This document shows positions 18,617 through 26,989 of a DNA stretch of 64,000 bases, one piece after another. Each line of letters starts with the position of its first letter. Within the stretch, counting starts at the first letter, position 1. The stretch is taken from contig JAKFFN010000055.1 of assembly GCA_036675025.1 (NCBI GenBank), forward strand, positions 12,838 to 76,837. The letters run 5' to 3'. The stretch comes from JAKFFN01 sp036675025. GTDB taxonomy: Bacteria; Sumerlaeota; Sumerlaeia; Sumerlaeales; Sumerlaeaceae. The notes under the pieces were generated by a model that saw only the letters and a program-made list of their open reading frames with translations, made no database searches and had not been told where the DNA came from. The translations under genes and the position numbers were made by a program.

Positions 18617-19174
18617 TTAGCTCTCCAAAGATTCTATTGTTTTATATATTCCCGGATGCGGTTTTTGATCTCTTTGAATTAAATCTTCTATTTTCCGGTT
18701 CAGCACTACTCGAAGACCCGTTCGCAAGTCTTTCCTGACAATTGCCCGTAATTCCTCAACATGCGGCTGCATTCTCGTTGGCTCCGCAAAGTCTGCACAC
18801 ATGATAATCTGTAAGGTTTTCGAAGGATTTTCACAGCCCAGGGTGTGATGTTCGACAGCCTGAAGTATGTCTGCATCTGTAATTTTGTAAACTGTCCGGG
18901 CAATCCAGGCTCCCACTTTTCCATGCCATATAGCGGGGTAGTCGTAGTCGCACGCATCAAGGATAATGGCACCATGTTGCACCAGGCGCAGTGTTTCCTC
19001 CCGGTTTACGTGCTTAGCACAATCATGCAGGAGCGCAGCAGCCGTGAGTTTGCCAGGATCACCCCCATGAAGTTTTCCCAACGCCAGTGCGGTCTGTAAT
19101 ACTCCGAATATATGGAGAAGTCTATAGGGTTTTTGATTACGCTTAAGATCAGCGACAATGACGTCAGGAATCAT
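18617..19174 (-). CDS. yqeK: YqeK-type HD-domain hydrolase (symmetrical Ap4A hydrolase family)
   Basis: 185 residues with an HD domain: YRLLHIFGVLQTALALG gives the first histidine, AALLHDCAKH the HD pair near residue 48, HGKVGAWIA and AVEHHTLGC the later metal ligands. YqeK enzymes split diadenosine tetraphosphate to ADP. The stop abuts the rsfS start, so the two are translationally coupled. Upstream, where nadD is often found, no recognisable gene is present. Confidence 0.9.
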   Translation of the reverse strand: MIPDVIVADLKRNQKPYRLLHIFGVLQTALALGKLHGGDPGKLTAAALLHDCAKHVNREETLRLVQHGAIILDACDYDYPAIWHGKVGAWIARTVYKITDADILQAVEHHTLGCENPSKTLQIIMCADFAEPTRMQPHVEELRAIVRKDLRTGLRVVLNRKIEDLIQRDQKPHPGIYKTIESLES

Positions 19175-19475
19175 CAGTCAAACTGCTTGACGTGGATGGT
19201 CTTGGGAAACATTTCAGTTTCTACAAATGTCCATCCGCAGGAATTCTCGCCAGTACCATCGGCGCTTTTGTCCAGTTCGCGATCACTTCTATTGAATCTG
19301 CTGTAAGAATCTCACTGTCTAATGCAACGATAAAGTGTATAAGTGCAATAAAGCGAAGTCGATAACCCTGCGATGAATTCGGCATTATAGTTGCGTATGT
19401 TGGGCCGAAGCCCATAATTGATATTGTAGAACCACCCTAGTTTACCCGCAGTGATAGTTAAGGAGATTCCCACTC
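19175..19475. other. Intergenic region with short uncertain reading frames
   Basis: About 300 bp between yqeK and the Gln-rich protein gene. On the minus strand two overlapping short frames look vaguely protein-like: one of 64 codons (19221-19415) and another of about 45 codons without a start, ending KTIHVKQFD just before yqeK. Neither resembles a family I know; they may be remnants. The right end holds the ribosome site TAAGGAG, 8 bases before ATG 19476. Confidence 0.3.
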
Positions 19476-21689
19476 ATGTCACACAGATTCCGGATTGCCA
19501 CATTAACGGTAAGTGCGTGCGTCTTTGCCTCGCTGGCATTCGCCCAGCCGGGGCGGGAAGATATGTCAAAACGCGAACGCAAAGAAGCGCGCCAGGCGGA
19601 ACGGCAGCAGGATAGCCGCCAGCAGCAGTCAGGCAGCCAGGAGCGCCAGCAGCAGGAGAGCCGGCAGCAGGTAGAGCGTCAGGCCCGCCAGCAGCAGGAA
19701 CAATCACAGAAGGCTGAACGCCAGGCTAGCCAGCAGCAGGCGCGTCAACAGCAGGAACGTCAGCAGCAGGAAGAGCGTGCCCGCCGGCAGCAGCAGGAGC
19801 AATCGCAAAAATCTGCCCAGCGCGAGGCTCAGCAGGAGCGACAGGCCGCTCAGGAGCGTGCAAAGCAACAGCAGTCTCGTGAACAGGCAGAACAGCGCGC
19901 CTCCCAGCAGCGCGAAAAGCAGCAGGAGGCAGAGCGCCGTCAGCAGCAGGAGCAGTCACAAAAGGCAGCCCAACGCCGTGAACAACAGGAGCAGCAGGCC
20001 AATCAGCAGCGCCAGAAAGAACAGGCTCAGGAGCAGGCGGAACGCCGTGCAACTCAGCAGCGGGAAAAGGAATTAGAGCAATCTCGCAAGCAGGAGCAGG
20101 ACCAGGCTAAACGCGAGGCTCAACAGCGCGAGCAGCAGGAACGGCAGGCTGGTCAGCAGCAGGAAAAACAAGCTAAGCAAGAGGCTGAACAGGCCCGCAA
20201 AGCACAGCAGCAGGCTGAACAGGAAGCCAAACGCCAGGCTCAGCAGGAGCAGAAGGCTGCTAAAGGCCAGCAGCAGCAGGGACAGCAGCAGCAGGGTCAG
20301 CCGACTGATCGCAAGGCTGAGCAGCAAGCAGAACGAGCTGCGCGCCAGGAATCCGAGCAGGCTCGAAAGGCACAGCAGCAGGCCGAACAGGAAGCCAAGC
20401 GCCAGGCTCAGCAGGAGCAGAAGGCCGAACAGGATCGCCTGAAAGCGGAGCAGCGCGCACAGAAAGCCCAGACCGAGGAAGAACGTAACGCTGCCCGCCA
20501 GGAAGAACAGGCAGCCCGCAAACAGGCAGACGACGCCCGCAAGGCTCAACGGCAGGCCGAGCAGGACGCAAAGACAGCTGCGCAGCAGCAACAGCAGACC
20601 GCGCAGCGTGGCCAGCAGGATCTACAGCAGGGAGACAAGCAGGCGCAGAAGGAAGCACGTAAAGCTGAAGAGCAGCAGCGGCAGGCAGAGCGCCGCCAGG
20701 CCAAGGAAGAGCAGAAGCGCCTTGCCCAGGAAGCTAAAGGTCAGGAGCAGGCTGCAAAACAGGCTGCCAAGGAAATCAAGCTTGCCGAGCGTCGCGGCAC
20801 TACAGCTGACATCGTTGGCGCCACAACAATGGTAGATGACGATGGTCAGCAGGTGGCAACTGGTCTTTCTAAAAAGGAACGTCGGAGGCTTTCCGCTGAT
20901 GGTCGCCAGGCACTGAAACAAGCTGAGCAGGCACATAAGGTACTTGAGCAGGCGCTCCGTCGCGATGAAAAGGGTAAAAAGCTCAGCAAGGCACAACAGG
21001 CTGTATTGGTTGGAGCAGACGTCCTGCCAAGTAATTTAAGCAACGACAGATATTTTAACCACCTGTCTAGCGACGATGCCAAGATTGTAATCAACAACAT
21101 CAAGATCAAGAATGTTAACAAAGACATCGACATTATCAACAATGGCGTCTGGAACCAGTTCCAGAACAACATCATCCCTGACCGCTATCGCCCCTATGGT
21201 GATTATGGCAGGATCAATGCGCCGCTACATTACATTGACGATTACGACCCATACTTCCTGCCGCCGCCTGCACCTATCGGTGGTGGAGGCCTGGAGTTTG
21301 GTTTCGAATGGAACTACTGGGACGGACACTCTTACTATGATCATGGGTATGCCAGCGACCTCTTTATTAGCATAGGTCACACCCGCTACAACGGCTATGA
21401 CGGCATTGTTACCGGTGGTCGTTATTGGAGCTACGGCCATGGTTGGATCGATGGCTGTATCGACTACGGTCACCGCCGCATGTGGGTTCCGGGCTTCTGG
21501 GCCCCTTATACGGTAGAAGAATGCGGAACGGTACCCATCTGGCTGCCCCCGGTTTACGAAGACGTGTGGACCGGCTGCTGTTGGGAGCGTATCCAGGTCG
21601 ATGGCGGATACTTTGTACCGTCGCCGCCAGAGTGTCACCTGGTTACTCGCTATACCTGGATTCCAGGCCACTACGAGTATTACTACTAA
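19476..21689 (+). CDS. Secreted Gln-rich repeat protein with Tyr/Trp-rich C-terminal domain
   Basis: 737 residues. A signal peptide ends near SLAFA-QPG. Residues about 35-440 are a highly charged, low-complexity region of Gln, Glu, Arg, Lys and Ala with blocks such as QARKAQQQAEQEAKRQAQQE, occurring twice nearly identically; it would form very long coiled coil or single alpha-helix. Residues 445-530 are mixed (KKERRRLSADGRQALKQAEQ). The last 190 are Tyr/Trp/Gly/Pro-rich, including HRRMWVPGFWAPY and RYTWIPGHYEYYY, resembling WVPGHW-type envelope proteins. An envelope-spanning or outer-membrane-linked structural role is inferred. TAAGGAG precedes the ATG; a terminator follows. Confidence 0.85.
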   Translation: MSHRFRIATLTVSACVFASLAFAQPGREDMSKRERKEARQAERQQDSRQQQSGSQERQQQESRQQVERQARQQQEQSQKAERQASQQQARQQQERQQQEERARRQQQEQSQKSAQREAQQERQAAQERAKQQQSREQAEQRASQQREKQQEAERRQQQEQSQKAAQRREQQEQQANQQRQKEQAQEQAERRATQQREKELEQSRKQEQDQAKREAQQREQQERQAGQQQEKQAKQEAEQARKAQQQAEQEAKRQAQQEQKAAKGQQQQGQQQQGQPTDRKAEQQAERAARQESEQARKAQQQAEQEAKRQAQQEQKAEQDRLKAEQRAQKAQTEEERNAARQEEQAARKQADDARKAQRQAEQDAKTAAQQQQQTAQRGQQDLQQGDKQAQKEARKAEEQQRQAERRQAKEEQKRLAQEAKGQEQAAKQAAKEIKLAERRGTTADIVGATTMVDDDGQQVATGLSKKERRRLSADGRQALKQAEQAHKVLEQALRRDEKGKKLSKAQQAVLVGADVLPSNLSNDRYFNHLSSDDAKIVINNIKIKNVNKDIDIINNGVWNQFQNNIIPDRYRPYGDYGRINAPLHYIDDYDPYFLPPPAPIGGGGLEFGFEWNYWDGHSYYDHGYASDLFISIGHTRYNGYDGIVTGGRYWSYGHGWIDGCIDYGHRRMWVPGFWAPYTVEECGTVPIWLPPVYEDVWTGCCWERIQVDGGYFVPSPPECHLVTRYTWIPGHYEYYY

Positions 21690-21711
21690 GTCCTGGTTCG
21701 AACTAATCATG

Positions 21712-21748
21712 AGCGGAGGCTGCCATTACGGCTGCCTCCGCTTTTTTC
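21712..21748 (+). terminator. Strong rho-independent terminator
   Basis: Stem AGCGGAGGC / GCCTCCGCT with an inner GCC/GGC extension, followed by TTTTTTC. It lies 23 bp after the stop of the Gln-rich protein gene. Confidence 0.92.
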
Positions 21749-21785
21749 TTTGAAACCTTTTTCTCGCCGGTGCTTTCCTCTTAGT

Positions 21786-24692
21786 ATGACATCGACCCGC
21801 GTACTTCCAGTAATTGTACTGCTTCTATTTGCGTTGAATTTTACCGCAGCTGCGGCTGAAACAACCACGCCTCAATCCAACCTGACTACTTCGTCTCTAG
21901 TCTCGCAGCAGAAGGCTCCGAATTCACAAACTACGAGTTCGTTAAAAGATCTGGTCTCGTTGTCGGATGGTGCCCAGACTACACCTCCTTTAGTAGCCAA
22001 AACAACTGAGACCCTAAAGCGGAATTACGACCAGATAGCTCCTGACGAGGATGCAACCACCCGCAGTTACTCCGAAGTGACCGCAGTGGCAAAGGACCGC
22101 GAACGCATTGAGTGGCTCCGGTCAGCAGCCATTAGCGACGATTACGAAGAAGATAAATCAGCCGACTTTCGCCTGTACCGCAATCTTGTTCCAGGTAACG
22201 AAGACGACCCGGGGGAAGGTGCGCGTTTTGTGCCGACTCGAGACATTTATGGCGCCAGCATTGGACGTCAACCTGTAGGACCATTGTCAGGGCGCATCAT
22301 TTACGCAAGTGCTGGTCATGGCTGGACAAATGACAACACAAGTACGTCGCTGTGGTACACCCAGCGGCCTATAACATACGGCATGATAGAGGACTTTGGT
22401 AACCTCGACCAGATGAATCTCTATGCCGACCTTTGTTTCCGGGCCGGCGCAACCATCGTTCCCATACGGCCTCTTGGGTTTCAGCATGTTGAACGCGTAA
22501 TTGATAACGTAAGTGAGCACGCAGGGTTCCACGGGGAATGGGCAGATTCCCAATCTACCGCCTCCTTCGGATTTGCGGGCGCCGAAATCCCTTATCGTTT
22601 CGCGCGCGCTGCTGCGGAAGAATCATCTGTTGCGCGGTTCAGGCCGGTAATTCCTATTACAGATCGTTACCCCGTCTACTGCTGGGCGCGGGCTGGCGCG
22701 GATCGCGTAATACAGACGTATCGCGTCGTACACGCCGGCGGTGTCAATGAGGTCGATATCGACCATCGCAAAGTTGGTAACGGCTGGGTTTACCTCGGCA
22801 GCTACATGTTTGAAAAAGGCAACGGCGGCTACGTAGAGATAACCAATCGCGTTCGCGATCCCCAGCTTGCGGCCGAGCCACGGGTTGTTATTGCAGATGC
22901 TATCCGCTTTGGAAATGGAATGGGCGACGTTAACCGTGGCGGCGGTATCAGCAGGCACCCGCGCGAAGAGGAATCCAGCCGCTACTGGACAGAAAGAGGT
23001 ATTGCCGAAGCGGTGCCTCCAATATACGATGCATTTAAAGGTGAAGGTGACCAGGGTAATAACGTAGGCTCTGCTCCGCGCTATGCAGCACACATGAACC
23101 GCGAAACCAATGGTGACTTTTTCGACCGGCTTTTCATGAGTTTCCATTCAAATGCAGTGGGAGGCCGCGGCGTAATGGGGCTCTATAATGCTCACGCCAT
23201 CCTGCGGCCGGATCACCAGATCGAGCTTGCGAAGCTCGTGGCAGATGAACTCAACGCAGAAATGACGAGCGTAGGTCTTCAGTTGAACGATACTTGGAAT
23301 GTGCGCCCGGTTCGTACCCAGGCCCACATCAATTTTGGTGAGATCCGCAAAGACTATCTTAACAATGAAATGTCGGCAACAATAGTTGAAGTCGCGTTCC
23401 ACGACAACGCAGAAGATGCTGCGCTCATGCGATTACTCTCTGTGCGCGAGGCCATGGCAGAGTCCGCCTACCGGGCGACGCTGCGATATTTTGCTGAAGT
23501 CGGCAAGAAAGACGTTAAGCTCTACACGCCACCGTCGCCGCCAGTCCTGAGATATGCAGTGCAATCTGCCAAAAAGGGAGCGGCAGATCTTGCCTGGTCA
23601 CCCGCAACGGAAGATCCCCTTTCCTCAAAAACCGGGGCGATCCGGTATAAAATTTACCAGTCAAAAGACGGTCTGGCCTTCGACGACGGAACTGACGTCG
23701 GTTCACGAACAGAATACACTCTTCAGGATCTGAACGAACAGGAACCTGTCTATGTCCGCGTAAATGCGGTCTCTGATGGCGGTGAGAGCAAACCTTCTAC
23801 GGTGCTGGGAGTTAGCGTATCAAGCGGGCCTCGCGTTTTGATTGTTCAAGGTGCACCCACTGTGCTAGACGATTCCGTGCTGTCACAAACCGAAGAAGCT
23901 CATTTGGGGTGGCCGCTGAGGGACGGAGGCTCCTTCGTCAGACTGGTGCCGCACATCATGAACAACCGCGAGCAGATCCGCACAATAGGCGCCGGTATAG
24001 ATCGCCTCAATGTCGGCTTCGAATCTATGGATATGGCTACGTTCCTCACCCAGGCAGTCATTCCTCAAAAGTACCATACCATCGCTATCCAGATGGGCCG
24101 AAGCCCAATACCCGATGAATTGGCTACAACAAAGGTTCTTACTGGCCTGCACGATCATATCACGTCCAACGGCCGGCTGCTGCTTTCTGGCGCCTGCCTG
24201 GCAGAATGTGAAGGATTGCAGCCCGACTCCCTTGCTCGATGGGGCGCTTTTGTTACGAACGCGCTGCAGACTGGATTTGATCCGCAAACCACGCTTACAA
24301 AAGTGATTAAGTCGGGAGATCGCGATCTCACCACAGTTACTCTCAACATTGGTAGCAGGTCGCTTCGCTACTTCGAACCACGACCTACGGAAGTTCTCTC
24401 GCCGCTGGAAAACGGAAGACCGGTTCTGGCATACGACAGTTTTAAGGGAATAGCTGCCGTGGCTACACTGAAGGAGAAGGCTCTTAGAACGGTTACGGTG
24501 GGCTTTCCCCTGGAGGAACTCGATGATCGGCAGGAGCAGGAGGTACTCGTCGCCCAGATCCTTACGGCAATGGGTCTTGAGATACAACCAGCTGCAAGCC
24601 TGAAGATAACCACGACAGATCCGTCGGAATCCAAAGTGAAAATCACTGACGCAAAGCCTGGTACTGGCAAAGCGGCCGGCGCTGGCAAATAG
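21786..24692 (+). CDS. Secreted N-acetylmuramoyl-L-alanine amidase with golvesin-like and Fn3 domains
   Basis: 968 residues. Signal peptide (VLPVIVLLLFALNF, cleavage near AAAAE). An amidase_3-like Zn-peptidase core: SAGHGW near residue 175 gives the first zinc histidine, FMSFHSNAVGG near 455 the second, and TIVEVAFHDN near 535 the catalytic Glu. A golvesin/Xly-type beta-sandwich (VYCWARAGADRVIQTYRV, VYLGSYMFEKGNGGYVEI, residues 290-375) is inserted inside the core. Then comes an Fn3 domain (580-680) and a C-terminal domain with a Rossmann-like feel (LLLSGACLAECEG) that I cannot name. Likely cuts peptidoglycan stem peptides in the periplasm or outside. The longer frame starts in the upstream terminator, so ATG 21786 is used. 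Confidence 0.85.
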   Translation: MTSTRVLPVIVLLLFALNFTAAAAETTTPQSNLTTSSLVSQQKAPNSQTTSSLKDLVSLSDGAQTTPPLVAKTTETLKRNYDQIAPDEDATTRSYSEVTAVAKDRERIEWLRSAAISDDYEEDKSADFRLYRNLVPGNEDDPGEGARFVPTRDIYGASIGRQPVGPLSGRIIYASAGHGWTNDNTSTSLWYTQRPITYGMIEDFGNLDQMNLYADLCFRAGATIVPIRPLGFQHVERVIDNVSEHAGFHGEWADSQSTASFGFAGAEIPYRFARAAAEESSVARFRPVIPITDRYPVYCWARAGADRVIQTYRVVHAGGVNEVDIDHRKVGNGWVYLGSYMFEKGNGGYVEITNRVRDPQLAAEPRVVIADAIRFGNGMGDVNRGGGISRHPREEESSRYWTERGIAEAVPPIYDAFKGEGDQGNNVGSAPRYAAHMNRETNGDFFDRLFMSFHSNAVGGRGVMGLYNAHAILRPDHQIELAKLVADELNAEMTSVGLQLNDTWNVRPVRTQAHINFGEIRKDYLNNEMSATIVEVAFHDNAEDAALMRLLSVREAMAESAYRATLRYFAEVGKKDVKLYTPPSPPVLRYAVQSAKKGAADLAWSPATEDPLSSKTGAIRYKIYQSKDGLAFDDGTDVGSRTEYTLQDLNEQEPVYVRVNAVSDGGESKPSTVLGVSVSSGPRVLIVQGAPTVLDDSVLSQTEEAHLGWPLRDGGSFVRLVPHIMNNREQIRTIGAGIDRLNVGFESMDMATFLTQAVIPQKYHTIAIQMGRSPIPDELATTKVLTGLHDHITSNGRLLLSGACLAECEGLQPDSLARWGAFVTNALQTGFDPQTTLTKVIKSGDRDLTTVTLNIGSRSLRYFEPRPTEVLSPLENGRPVLAYDSFKGIAAVATLKEKALRTVTVGFPLEELDDRQEQEVLVAQILTAMGLEIQPAASLKITTTDPSESKVKITDAKPGTGKAAGAGK

Positions 24693-24709
24693 TCAAATGC
24701 GCTATCCAG

Positions 24710-24737
24710 TTGCCGCTGATGAGATTTGTTATATAAG
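24710..24737 (+). promoter_or_regulatory. Candidate promoter of the pseudopilin-like gene
   Basis: TTGCCG, 16-bp spacer, TATAAG, placed 32 bp before ATG 24770. Pattern match only; its -35 is weak. Confidence 0.4.
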
Positions 24738-24769
24738 TTACTCGAGTCTACGCAAAGAGGGTAATTTCG

Positions 24770-25237
24770 ATGTCGGGTAAACTACGAATTGTACTCAGCG
24801 AAACCATAGCAGCCATTTTGATTGTGGCTACTGTTCATAGTGTTTCCGCACAGTATCCTAACACGGCAAACGCTAACCGTGCCCGGTACCAGCGCTCTGT
24901 GGCTGGTGTAAGTGGCGGAAGTAATGCAAGAACCGTTTCCGGCAACGCCAGTCTTTCAGGTGTGCGCGTGGGCCTAAGCGGATTTATGGCTGATATGGGT
25001 CGCATGCCAACGTCTGCTGAAGGTCTCCAGGCCTTAATAAAACGTCCCCCCGGTGCTACCAACTGGAGAGGCCCCTACATCAGCGTTACAAACGCCAAAC
25101 AGCCGTTTGCTGATCCGTGGGGCATGCAGTATCGGTACACCCAAACGCCGGCAGGTAGCCGCTTCATCTATACGATCGCTTCAAACGGTCCGGACAGGAT
25201 GCCCGGAACCAGAGATGATCTGCAAATCCAATTCTAA
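24770..25237 (+). CDS. Secreted GspG-like (pseudopilin C-domain) protein
   Basis: 155 residues. The C-terminal 90 resemble the type II secretion major pseudopilin GspG: FMADMGRMPTSAEGLQALIK, then NWRGPYI, DPWGMQYRY and a final NGPDRMPGTRDD, which in GspG forms a calcium site. The N-terminus differs: RIVLSETIAAILIVATVHSV keeps a Glu in a hydrophobic helix as prepilins do, but lacks the Gly before the cleavage point, and ends in SVSAQ like an ordinary signal peptide. It may therefore be secreted as a soluble protein. GAGGG lies about 8 bases before the ATG. No other type II secretion gene is nearby. Confidence 0.75.
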   Translation: MSGKLRIVLSETIAAILIVATVHSVSAQYPNTANANRARYQRSVAGVSGGSNARTVSGNASLSGVRVGLSGFMADMGRMPTSAEGLQALIKRPPGATNWRGPYISVTNAKQPFADPWGMQYRYTQTPAGSRFIYTIASNGPDRMPGTRDDLQIQF

Positions 25238-25293
25238 TACAGGAAGCCGGCACTAAGACGGCTAAGCGGTCAGTTCGCGCCTCCAGCCGCAAC

Positions 25294-25620
25294 TTAGAAA
25301 ATCACCCTTACCATCCGCTTAAGCTCTGTCCACATTGCTTCGGGATCAGTAGTTCCAAAAAGTTGATGCAGAGCAAACCACGTTACAGAAACAAGTACTG
25401 CGCTGATGACCAATGTGCGCAGGCAGCCGAATACGGAAAACCGGCGCCGCGGAATCGCTGCCTTTTCCGGAATGCGAGCCTGGAATTCCTGGAACTCCAG
25501 CTGGCATTCCATGCTGCAGAAGCGCCCACCTTCCGCGTTACACTGATCACACAGCGGCTTCCCGCATCTGCGGCATTCGTGAAGCGCCCGTCGTGTCGGG
25601 TGATTAATACAATTTGCCAC
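25294..25620 (-). CDS. Small zinc-finger membrane protein (B-box-like)
   Basis: 108 residues. The N-terminus holds a zinc module CINHPTRRALHECRRCGKPL with further ligands CDQC and FCSMEC, similar to B-box or rhomboid-associated zinc fingers of bacteria. One membrane helix follows (TLVISAVLVSVTWFALHQLF, about 70-89), with a short C-terminal tail. GTG start; it overlaps the end of the upstream glycosyltransferase gene by 17 bp, and GGGG lies before it, so they are likely co-transcribed. Function unknown. Confidence 0.75.
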   Translation of the reverse strand: MANCINHPTRRALHECRRCGKPLCDQCNAEGGRFCSMECQLEFQEFQARIPEKAAIPRRRFSVFGCLRTLVISAVLVSVTWFALHQLFGTTDPEAMWTELKRMVRVIF

Positions 25621-26944
25621 GATTTTTGCCCCTTAGTATCTGTGCCAGTTCTTCCGCTTGGCGCTGACGCGTATAGCTGTTTATTAGCGATTCATTGCGT
25701 TTGAAAGTCACACGCCCGAGAAACAACTCGAATAGCGTCTCTTTAATTCTGAAAACATTGTCTGGCGCTATTACAACTCCTGCCCGTGTACGTCGCACAA
25801 GATCAGCAAGGGCTCCCGGCGGTGCGACAGCCAGAATTGGTTTGTCCGCAGCAAGATACTCGAAAATCTTCTGCGTCAGCATAATGTGACTGTTCGGATT
25901 CTCTCCCTCAAGCACCAGCAGCGCGTCCGCACTCTTTTGCAGACTTAGCGCATCCCGCCAACTGCCCATTCCCCAGTTGATAATCACCCGCTCCAGATTC
26001 AGGTCGCGGATCATAGCCAGATGTTCTGGCTTCATATTGCTCCGGAAGATTACCTGGAAATTATCGGTCAGCCCCGGATACGAATCCAGCAAACCGCGCA
26101 CAGCCGCAAAGAAGCTATCCGGTGACCGCTGCATAAACATGGTACCTGTATAAGCCAGGGTAAACTTATCGAATTCCATCTTTGGCACATCAGAAAGATC
26201 AGTTGGATCAAAGCCATTTGGTAATAGAACAACATTTCCCCGACCAGATAGCGTGGCGAGGTGGTCAACAATAGGAGAACTCACACCAGTTAAAGTGTCT
26301 GCCCCCTCTGCTACTCTCTGTTCCAAACTGAAATTGACCTGCCGGTGAAGCGGCGTCACATAGTCCGCAAAATAGGGGTTTTGTGTCCAGCCATCGCGGA
26401 AGTCCGCATGCCAATGGATGTTGTAGCGGCGCTTCAGGTAAAGCCCGATCAGGTGCGTACTGTTTGGGTAGGACGACGTTAGCACATACCGAATGGCCTG
26501 GCTGCGCAATAGATGTTCCGCCATTGGAATCGCGGTCAGAAGCCACGGCATACGGTCGTCCGGCAAGGCCATAATACGGCGCGTGAAGCTTGCAGAGCCA
26601 CTAAGCATGCGGCTGCGCAGGGTAACTGTCTTAGGCGGAGATTTTACGGGCGGTGCCGCATGATCCAGTTTTTTGCGAACAACTCTGACAGGGGAGAGGA
26701 CCTGATTCAACATCGCTGCTGCATGGTCAAAGTCCGGGCTGGGAGTTCGAATAACCTGGTAGCCGCAGGCTTCTACTTCCTTTAGCCCATCCACATCAAT
26801 TGCTGATCTACCGTTAGGGGTTGCAGAAAGTATGACAGGCTCAAAATCGTGATCAGGCAGATACCGGGCAAGTTTGGTTATCCTGCGGACCCCAGATAGG
26901 GTAGGGGGGAAGTCATAATTAATAAGAAGGATGCGATCCTTCAT
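25604..26944 (-). CDS. Glycosyltransferase family 4-type protein
   Basis: 446 residues, GT-B fold. The N-terminal half opens ILLINYDFPPTLSGVRRITKLARYL, the usual start of GT4 enzymes with the FPP and Gly loop. The C-terminal half has LLPNGFDPTDL and FTLAYTGTMF near residue 255, and EGENPNSHIMLTQKIFEYLA near 365, where the donor-sugar Glu and the KxxEYLA helix are found. It would transfer a sugar from a nucleotide donor onto a glycan or lipid. It is the middle of a minus-strand group with an aldo/keto reductase and a Gfo/Idh/MocA protein upstream. Confidence 0.85.
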   Translation of the reverse strand: MKDRILLINYDFPPTLSGVRRITKLARYLPDHDFEPVILSATPNGRSAIDVDGLKEVEACGYQVIRTPSPDFDHAAAMLNQVLSPVRVVRKKLDHAAPPVKSPPKTVTLRSRMLSGSASFTRRIMALPDDRMPWLLTAIPMAEHLLRSQAIRYVLTSSYPNSTHLIGLYLKRRYNIHWHADFRDGWTQNPYFADYVTPLHRQVNFSLEQRVAEGADTLTGVSSPIVDHLATLSGRGNVVLLPNGFDPTDLSDVPKMEFDKFTLAYTGTMFMQRSPDSFFAAVRGLLDSYPGLTDNFQVIFRSNMKPEHLAMIRDLNLERVIINWGMGSWRDALSLQKSADALLVLEGENPNSHIMLTQKIFEYLAADKPILAVAPPGALADLVRRTRAGVVIAPDNVFRIKETLFELFLGRVTFKRNESLINSYTRQRQAEELAQILRGKNRGKLY

Positions 26945-26989
26945 AAAATGCAGGGATGCGGTGGTGTGCCTGGCGTTACAGTTATGCTT

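Noticed and set aside
20073..20658. Long antisense frames opposite the Gln-rich protein, one strongly Leu/Phe-rich and membrane-like
   Set aside because: CAG/GAG/GCN-rich repeats have few stops on the other strand and translate as leucine-rich runs; this is an artefact of the repeat.
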